Origin: Bacteroidota bacterium
GTDB lineage: Bacteria; Bacteroidota; Bacteroidia; Flavobacteriales; Flavobacteriaceae
Direction of reading: 5' to 3'
NCBI GenBank assembly: GCA_022601215.1
Contig: JAHZIZ010000300.1
Span: 1 to 9,408 of the forward strand
Length of the DNA: 9,408 nucleotides
Position numbers and translations under genes: made by a program. Under the pieces are notes generated by a model. The model saw only the letters and a list, made by a program, of their open reading frames with translations, was not told where the DNA came from and made no database searches. This document shows, piece after piece, positions 6,329-9,408 of this stretch; the first letter of the stretch is position 1, and every line of letters starts with the position of its first letter.

Positions 6329-6952
6329 ATGAAGAACCTAAAACTTAAAATATGTGGCATGAAACACAATACTGCGGAGGTAGCTACTGTAGGTTCTGAT
6401 TATTTAGGTTTTATCTTTTATGAAAAAAGCCCAAGAAATTTTGAAGGAGTCCTTCCTGTATTGCCATCAGAAATAAAGAAAGTTGGCGTGTTTGTTAATG
6501 CGTCTTTAGACTTTATAATGAACAAAATTAATTTGTATTCTTTAGACGTAGTGCAATTGCATGGGGAAGAAACTCCGCTGTTTTGCGCAAACCTTATGGC
6601 AGAAATTCATGTGGAAATTTGGAAAGTATTTTCAATTAAAGATCGTTTCAACTTTAATGAACTCACTCCATATGAATCTTATACGGACAAATTTTTATTT
6701 GACACAAAAGGAAAAGAAAAAGGAGGAAACGGATACACCTTTAATTGGGAGGTTTTAAAAGACTATCCGAGCAATAAACCCTTTGTACTCAGTGGTGGCA
6801 TAGGACTGGGCGAAATTCCAGCAATAAAAAAATTACTTCTATCAAATTTACCTATTTATGCGATTGATATAAATAGCAAGTTCGAAGAAGCGCCAGGGCA
6901 AAAGGATCTTGAATTACTTCAGCAATTAAAAAAAGAAATGAATAAAACGTGA
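6329..6952 (+). CDS. trpF: Phosphoribosylanthranilate isomerase
   Basis: TrpF carries out the Amadori rearrangement of phosphoribosylanthranilate to CdRP. The 207-residue barrel has the catalytic cysteine C9 in KICGMK, DVVQLHGEE (73-81), the catalytic aspartate D125 in FLFDTKGKEKGGNGYTFNW, the phosphate-binding FVLSGGIG, and AIDINSKFEEAPGQKDLELL near the C-terminus. The usual LDLNS motif appears here as AIDINS. Its TGA stop at 6950-6952 touches the first base of the structured repeat that fills the gap to trpB. The five genes trpE to trpF are closely packed, and the packing ends here. Confidence 0.96.
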   Translation: MKNLKLKICGMKHNTAEVATVGSDYLGFIFYEKSPRNFEGVLPVLPSEIKKVGVFVNASLDFIMNKINLYSLDVVQLHGEETPLFCANLMAEIHVEIWKVFSIKDRFNFNELTPYESYTDKFLFDTKGKEKGGNGYTFNWEVLKDYPSNKPFVLSGGIGLGEIPAIKKLLLSNLPIYAIDINSKFEEAPGQKDLELLQQLKKEMNKT

Positions 6953-7028
6953 GGGATTGAAGCGACATCCTCCCCATTGCATTGGGAGATATAGCGAAAA
7001 GCCCGACCCGAATATAATGAGGGTCACG
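6952..7028 (+). repeat. Structured intergenic repeat, copy 1 (between trpF and trpB)
   Basis: The conserved 5' block AGGGATTGAAGCGA (6952-6965) and 3' block GCGAAAAGCCCGACC (6994-7008) recur between trpB and trpA in the opposite orientation. Between the blocks lies a hairpin CTCCC (6970-6974) with GGGAG (6984-6988). The 5' and 3' blocks can pair around it as GGG/CCC, TT/AA and GC/GC. A second hairpin, GACCC (7005-7009) with GGGTC (7021-7025), follows, ending in ACGA. The element fills nearly all of the 88-base gap and stops 12 bases before the trpB ATG. It overlaps the trpF stop codon by one base. It resembles a dispersed flavobacterial intergenic (REP-like) element, but that memory needs a database check. 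Confidence 0.8.
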
Positions 7029-7040
7029 ATAAAAGAATAA

Positions 7041-8225
7041 ATGATGAATTACAACGTAAACGAAAAAGGATACTACGGAGAATTTGGAGGAGCTTATATC
7101 CCGGAAATGCTATACCCTAATGTGGAAGAGCTACGTCAAAATTACCTAAAAATAATGGCAGAGCCAGATTTTCAGGAAGCGTTCCAACAGTTGCTGAAAG
7201 AATATGTAGGACGCCCTACCCCATTGTATTATGCGAAGCGATTTTCGGAAAAATATAACACTAAGATTTATCTAAAACGAGAAGATCTGTGTCATACTGG
7301 AGCGCACAAGGTAAATAATACCATTGGTCAAATTTTAATGGCCAAGCGTTTAGGAAAGCATCGTATCATTGCAGAAACCGGTGCTGGACAACATGGTGTT
7401 GCTACCGCAACAGTTTGTGCCCTGATGGGATTAAAATGTATCGTCTATATGGGTGAAATAGACATCCAGCGTCAGGCACCAAATGTCGCACGTATGAAAA
7501 TGCTGGGAGCTACTGTAGTACCTGCCAAGAGTGGAAGCAGAACTTTAAAGGACGCTACTAATGAAGCAATTCGAGATTGGATTAATAATCTCGTTGACAC
7601 GCACTACATTATTGGTAGCGTTGTTGGCCCTCATCCTTATCCAGACATGGTGGCAAAGTTTCAAAGTGTGATTTCTGAAGAGATTAAAACGCAGCTTAAT
7701 GAAAAAGAAGGGCGTGAACATCCCGACTATGTGGTGGCCTGTGTTGGCGGTGGCAGTAATGCAGCGGGAGCATACTATCATTACTTGAATAACCCAGAAG
7801 TAGGTATAATTGCCGTAGAAGCTGCTGGTAAAGGAATTGATACAGGAGAGAGTGCGGCGACCTCGGCTTTAGGAAAAATCGGGATTATTCACGGGAGTAA
7901 AACCTTACTAATGCAAACCTTAGATGGACAAATCACAGAACCCTATTCCATTTCGGCGGGATTAGATTATCCCGGTGTAGGCCCGATGCATGCCCATTTA
8001 TTTGCAAGTGGACGTGGAGAGTTCATCGCTATCACAGATAAAGATGCCATGGAAGCTGGGATTGAACTCAGTAAACAAGAAGGTATTATTCCAGCGATAG
8101 AAACCAGTCACGCTCTGGCAATTTTTGAGCAACGCCCATTTAAACCCAATGATATTGTTGTAGTTAATTTGAGCGGTCGTGGCGATAAAGATTTAAATAC
8201 ATATATAGATTATTTCAACTTATAA
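7041..8225 (+). CDS. trpB: Tryptophan synthase beta chain
   Basis: TrpB condenses indole with L-serine to give L-tryptophan using pyridoxal phosphate, and works as an alpha2-beta2 complex with TrpA. At 394 residues it is the normal TrpB1 length. Key positions are visible: [14 protein letters not shown] near the N-terminus, the PLP lysine K90 in HTGAHKVNN, the catalytic glutamate in [13 protein letters not shown], the phosphate-binding GGGSNA (236-241), and the C-terminal LSGRGDKD. Two adjacent ATG codons (7041 and 7044) are possible starts. Unlike the genes upstream, it is not coupled to its neighbours: inverted copies of a structured repeat lie on both sides (88 and 92 bases). It contains one tryptophan. 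Confidence 0.97.
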   Translation: MMNYNVNEKGYYGEFGGAYIPEMLYPNVEELRQNYLKIMAEPDFQEAFQQLLKEYVGRPTPLYYAKRFSEKYNTKIYLKREDLCHTGAHKVNNTIGQILMAKRLGKHRIIAETGAGQHGVATATVCALMGLKCIVYMGEIDIQRQAPNVARMKMLGATVVPAKSGSRTLKDATNEAIRDWINNLVDTHYIIGSVVGPHPYPDMVAKFQSVISEEIKTQLNEKEGREHPDYVVACVGGGSNAAGAYYHYLNNPEVGIIAVEAAGKGIDTGESAATSALGKIGIIHGSKTLLMQTLDGQITEPYSISAGLDYPGVGPMHAHLFASGRGEFIAITDKDAMEAGIELSKQEGIIPAIETSHALAIFEQRPFKPNDIVVVNLSGRGDKDLNTYIDYFNL

Positions 8226-8228
8226 ATA

Positions 8229-8300
8229 GGGCGTTCCCTCTTGCCAAAATAGACAAGAGGTCGGGTTTTTCGCGCTACATGGTAGCTCGCTTCAATCCCT
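8229..8300 (-). repeat. Structured intergenic repeat, copy 2, inverted (between trpB and trpA)
   Basis: Read on the minus strand, the element begins AGGGATTGAAGCGA (8300-8287), identical over 14 bases to copy 1. It continues to GCGAAAAACCCGACC (8273-8259), which matches copy 1 at 14 of 15 bases. The inserted hairpin differs: GCTAC (8274-8278) with GTAGC (8282-8286) and a 3-base loop. The second hairpin is also different and stronger: CCTCTTG (8237-8243) with CAAGAGG (8254-8260). The element ends in AACGCCC on the minus strand. Architecture is conserved while stem sequences vary, which suggests structure is maintained. It fills the trpB-trpA gap, leaving 17 bases before the trpA ATG. Confidence 0.8.
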
Positions 8301-8317
8301 AACGCAGCAATCATATT

Positions 8318-9082
8318 ATGAATAGAATTGTACAAAAATTACAAGAAGATAAAAAACTCTTATCCATCTATTTCACTGCCGGTTATCCGAACTTAGACGA
8401 TACAGAGACCATTATTAAAACACTTGAGAATACTGGAGTGGATATGATCGAAATTGGTTTACCCTTTAGTGATCCTTTGGCCGATGGCCCGACCATTCAG
8501 GCAAGCTCTACAGCCGCCTTACATAATGGTATGACAACGACTAAACTATTTGAACAACTGGAAGGAATTCGGGAAACCGTGAGCATCCCATTAATTATAA
8601 TGGGCTATTTTAATCCAGTATTACAATTTGGAGTGGAAGCGTTTTGTAAAAAATGTCAAGATATTGGTATCGACGGATTGATACTTCCAGATCTTCCTCT
8701 AGCCGAATATCAAGAACACTACCGAGCCACTTTCGAAAAGTACGGATTGAGCACTATCTTTTTAATCACCCCGCAAACTAGTGATGAACGTATTAGGGAA
8801 ATCGACGCTGCGAGTAGCACTTTTATTTATATGGTAAGTAGCGCTAGTACCACTGGAGCACAATCTGATTTTGGGAATGCTCAGGAAGCCTATTTTAATC
8901 GAATTGCAGCTATGAAACTCCATCACCCACAGGTTGTTGGTTTCGGGATTAGTAATGCATCTACCTTTGAATTCGCCACCCTGAAAACAAAGGGAGCCAT
9001 CATAGGAAGTGCTTTTATTAAAATGTTGACAGAAAAAGGGATCCAAGGGATCTCAAACTTTATTTCTTCGATTCGAAAATAA
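8318..9082 (+). CDS. trpA: Tryptophan synthase alpha chain
   Basis: TrpA cleaves indole-3-glycerol phosphate to indole and glyceraldehyde 3-phosphate and channels indole to TrpB. The 254-residue barrel is normal length. The catalytic pair is E45 in DMIEIGLPF and D56 in SDPLADGPTIQ, with the same spacing (11) as E49/D60 of the E. coli enzyme. YFTAGYP (18-23 region), GLILPDLP, MVSSASTTGAQ (the mobile loop), GFGISN and GAIIGSAF complete the phosphate-binding and loop elements. It is the last gene of the operon. The 92-base gap from trpB holds repeat copy 2. No terminator was seen directly after its stop, so transcription may continue into the THX gene. It contains no tryptophan. Confidence 0.97.
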   Translation: MNRIVQKLQEDKKLLSIYFTAGYPNLDDTETIIKTLENTGVDMIEIGLPFSDPLADGPTIQASSTAALHNGMTTTKLFEQLEGIRETVSIPLIIMGYFNPVLQFGVEAFCKKCQDIGIDGLILPDLPLAEYQEHYRATFEKYGLSTIFLITPQTSDERIREIDAASSTFIYMVSSASTTGAQSDFGNAQEAYFNRIAAMKLHHPQVVGFGISNASTFEFATLKTKGAIIGSAFIKMLTEKGIQGISNFISSIRK

Positions 9083-9110
9083 ATAACAACATCTTAATTA
9101 TTTAATTTCA

Positions 9111-9118
9111 TATCTTTC
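9111..9118 (+). promoter_or_regulatory. Possible -7 promoter element for the THX gene
   Basis: TATCTTTC matches TAnnTTTG except for the last base, and lies 24 bases before the ATG. No clear -33 TTG was found at the right distance. The gene may instead depend on readthrough from the trp operon. Confidence 0.33.
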
Positions 9119-9142
9119 CTACTCATTGTAAATCAATATTTT

Positions 9143-9259
9143 ATGGGAAAAGGTGATAAAAAAACCAAACGAGGAAAAATACTTATGGGTACTTCAGGAA
9201 GACTCCGACCCAGAAAAAGAAACAAGAGGTCGAAACAAAAAACGACCAAAAAAAAATAG
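9143..9259 (+). CDS. Small ribosomal protein THX (30S subunit)
   Basis: This 38-codon gene begins MGKGDKKTKRGKILMG and ends in a tract of lysine, arginine and threonine before TAG at 9257-9259. MGKGDKKTKRGKI followed by G and RPRKR is the recognisable signature of Bacteroidota THX proteins. These are very basic peptides that bind a pocket of 16S rRNA in the head of the small subunit; the Thermus homologue is the classic example. The order trpA-THX has no obvious metabolic logic. A strong terminator follows 15 bases later. The 3' part is rich in AAA codons; long A runs (for example 9248-9256) could promote slippage. The gene is easily missed because of its size. The longer frame starting at 9153 is an out-of-frame shadow. 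Confidence 0.88.
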   Translation: MGKGDKKTKRGKILMGTSGRLRPRKRNKRSKQKTTKKK

Positions 9260-9271
9260 AAGTATTAAAAT

Positions 9272-9302
9272 AAAAAACCCGCTCCTTATGGAGCGGGTTT
9301 CT
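9272..9302. terminator. Strong bidirectional rho-independent terminator
   Basis: AAACCCGCTCC (9275-9285) pairs perfectly with GGAGCGGGTTT (9290-9300) around a 4-base loop TTAT. The minus strand runs into six T residues, while the plus strand has TTTCTTTT. It lies between the THX gene and the convergent T9SS cargo gene, so it can end both transcripts. Confidence 0.92.
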
Positions 9303-9326
9303 TTTAATTTATGCTTAGGTGAATTA

Positions 9327-9408
9327 CTACTCTTTTACAAGTCGCTTCACTGTGCTTGCATTTTCACTAGTGATTTGTACCATGTACACACCAGTTGCTA
9401 AACTAGAA
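9327..9408 (-). CDS. C-terminal end of a T9SS-exported protein (type A sorting domain), partial
   Basis: Only the last 26 codons are inside the window. They read SSLATGVYMVQITSEN followed by ASTVKRLVKE and a TAG stop at 9329-9327. LATGVYMVQI followed by a turn and a KRLVK end is the typical final strand pair of the type A C-terminal sorting domain recognised by the type IX secretion system. That domain is cleaved when cargo is attached to the surface or released. The passenger domain lies outside the window, so the function cannot be stated. The gene is convergent with the THX gene and shares its terminator. Confidence 0.82.
   Translation of the reverse strand, partial: SSLATGVYMVQITSENASTVKRLVKE

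Noticed and set aside
7013..7019. TATAATG-like sigma-70 -10 box before trpB
   Set aside because: Bacteroidota use TAnnTTTG rather than TATAAT, there is no -33 element, and the bases form the loop of a repeat hairpin.
6952..8300. Composite transposon or insertion sequence around trpB
   Set aside because: No transposase, no target-site duplication seen, and the flanking copies are short structured repeats rather than terminal inverted repeats of an insertion sequence.
6952..8300. CRISPR-like repeat pair
   Set aside because: Only two copies in opposite orientation, separated by a whole gene, with internal variable hairpins; no array or spacer structure.
9153..9401. 82-codon plus-strand frame beginning at 9153
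   Set aside because: It overlaps the THX gene in another frame, runs through the terminator hairpin and over the convergent T9SS gene, and encodes nothing recognisable.

Overview
The window looks like chromosomal DNA from a marine or environmental member of the Flavobacteriaceae (Bacteroidota). The evidence is AT-rich intergenic DNA, TAnnTTTG-type -7 promoter elements, no strong Shine-Dalgarno sequences, a type IX secretion (T9SS) C-terminal sorting tail, a Bacteroidota-style ribosomal protein THX gene, and a compact trpEGDCFBA operon. Species cannot be determined from the sequence alone.

Left part (1-1199, minus strand): two thioredoxin-fold genes run leftward as a likely operon. The first is a TlpA-like lipoprotein with a WCKPC active site. 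The second is a membrane-anchored redoxin with CNTC, cut by the window edge. Both probably work in the cell envelope. Divergent from them (1356-2401, plus strand) is a MarR-family regulator followed by a secreted YceI-family lipocalin-like protein. The marR promoter overlaps two abutting palindromes that are likely operators.

Centre and right (2415-9082, plus strand): a complete tryptophan operon. It starts with a strong Bacteroidota promoter, then an 18-codon leader peptide containing three consecutive Trp codons, then a rho-independent attenuator. The genes are trpE, trpG, trpD, trpC, trpF, trpB and trpA. Together they encode every step from chorismate to tryptophan. The first five genes are tightly packed, with spacing from a 4-base overlap to 8 bases. 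trpB is instead flanked by gaps of 88 and 92 bases, and these are filled by two copies of one structured repeat in opposite orientation. This is the least expected structure in the window.

Right end (9143-9408): a 38-codon gene for small ribosomal protein THX, a strong bidirectional terminator, and the convergent C-terminal end of a T9SS cargo protein cut by the window edge.

No CRISPR array, tRNA, rRNA, insertion sequence or phage gene was seen. The most informative signals are the trp attenuator with its almost leaderless leader peptide, the inverted repeat pair around trpB, and the tandem operators ahead of marR.
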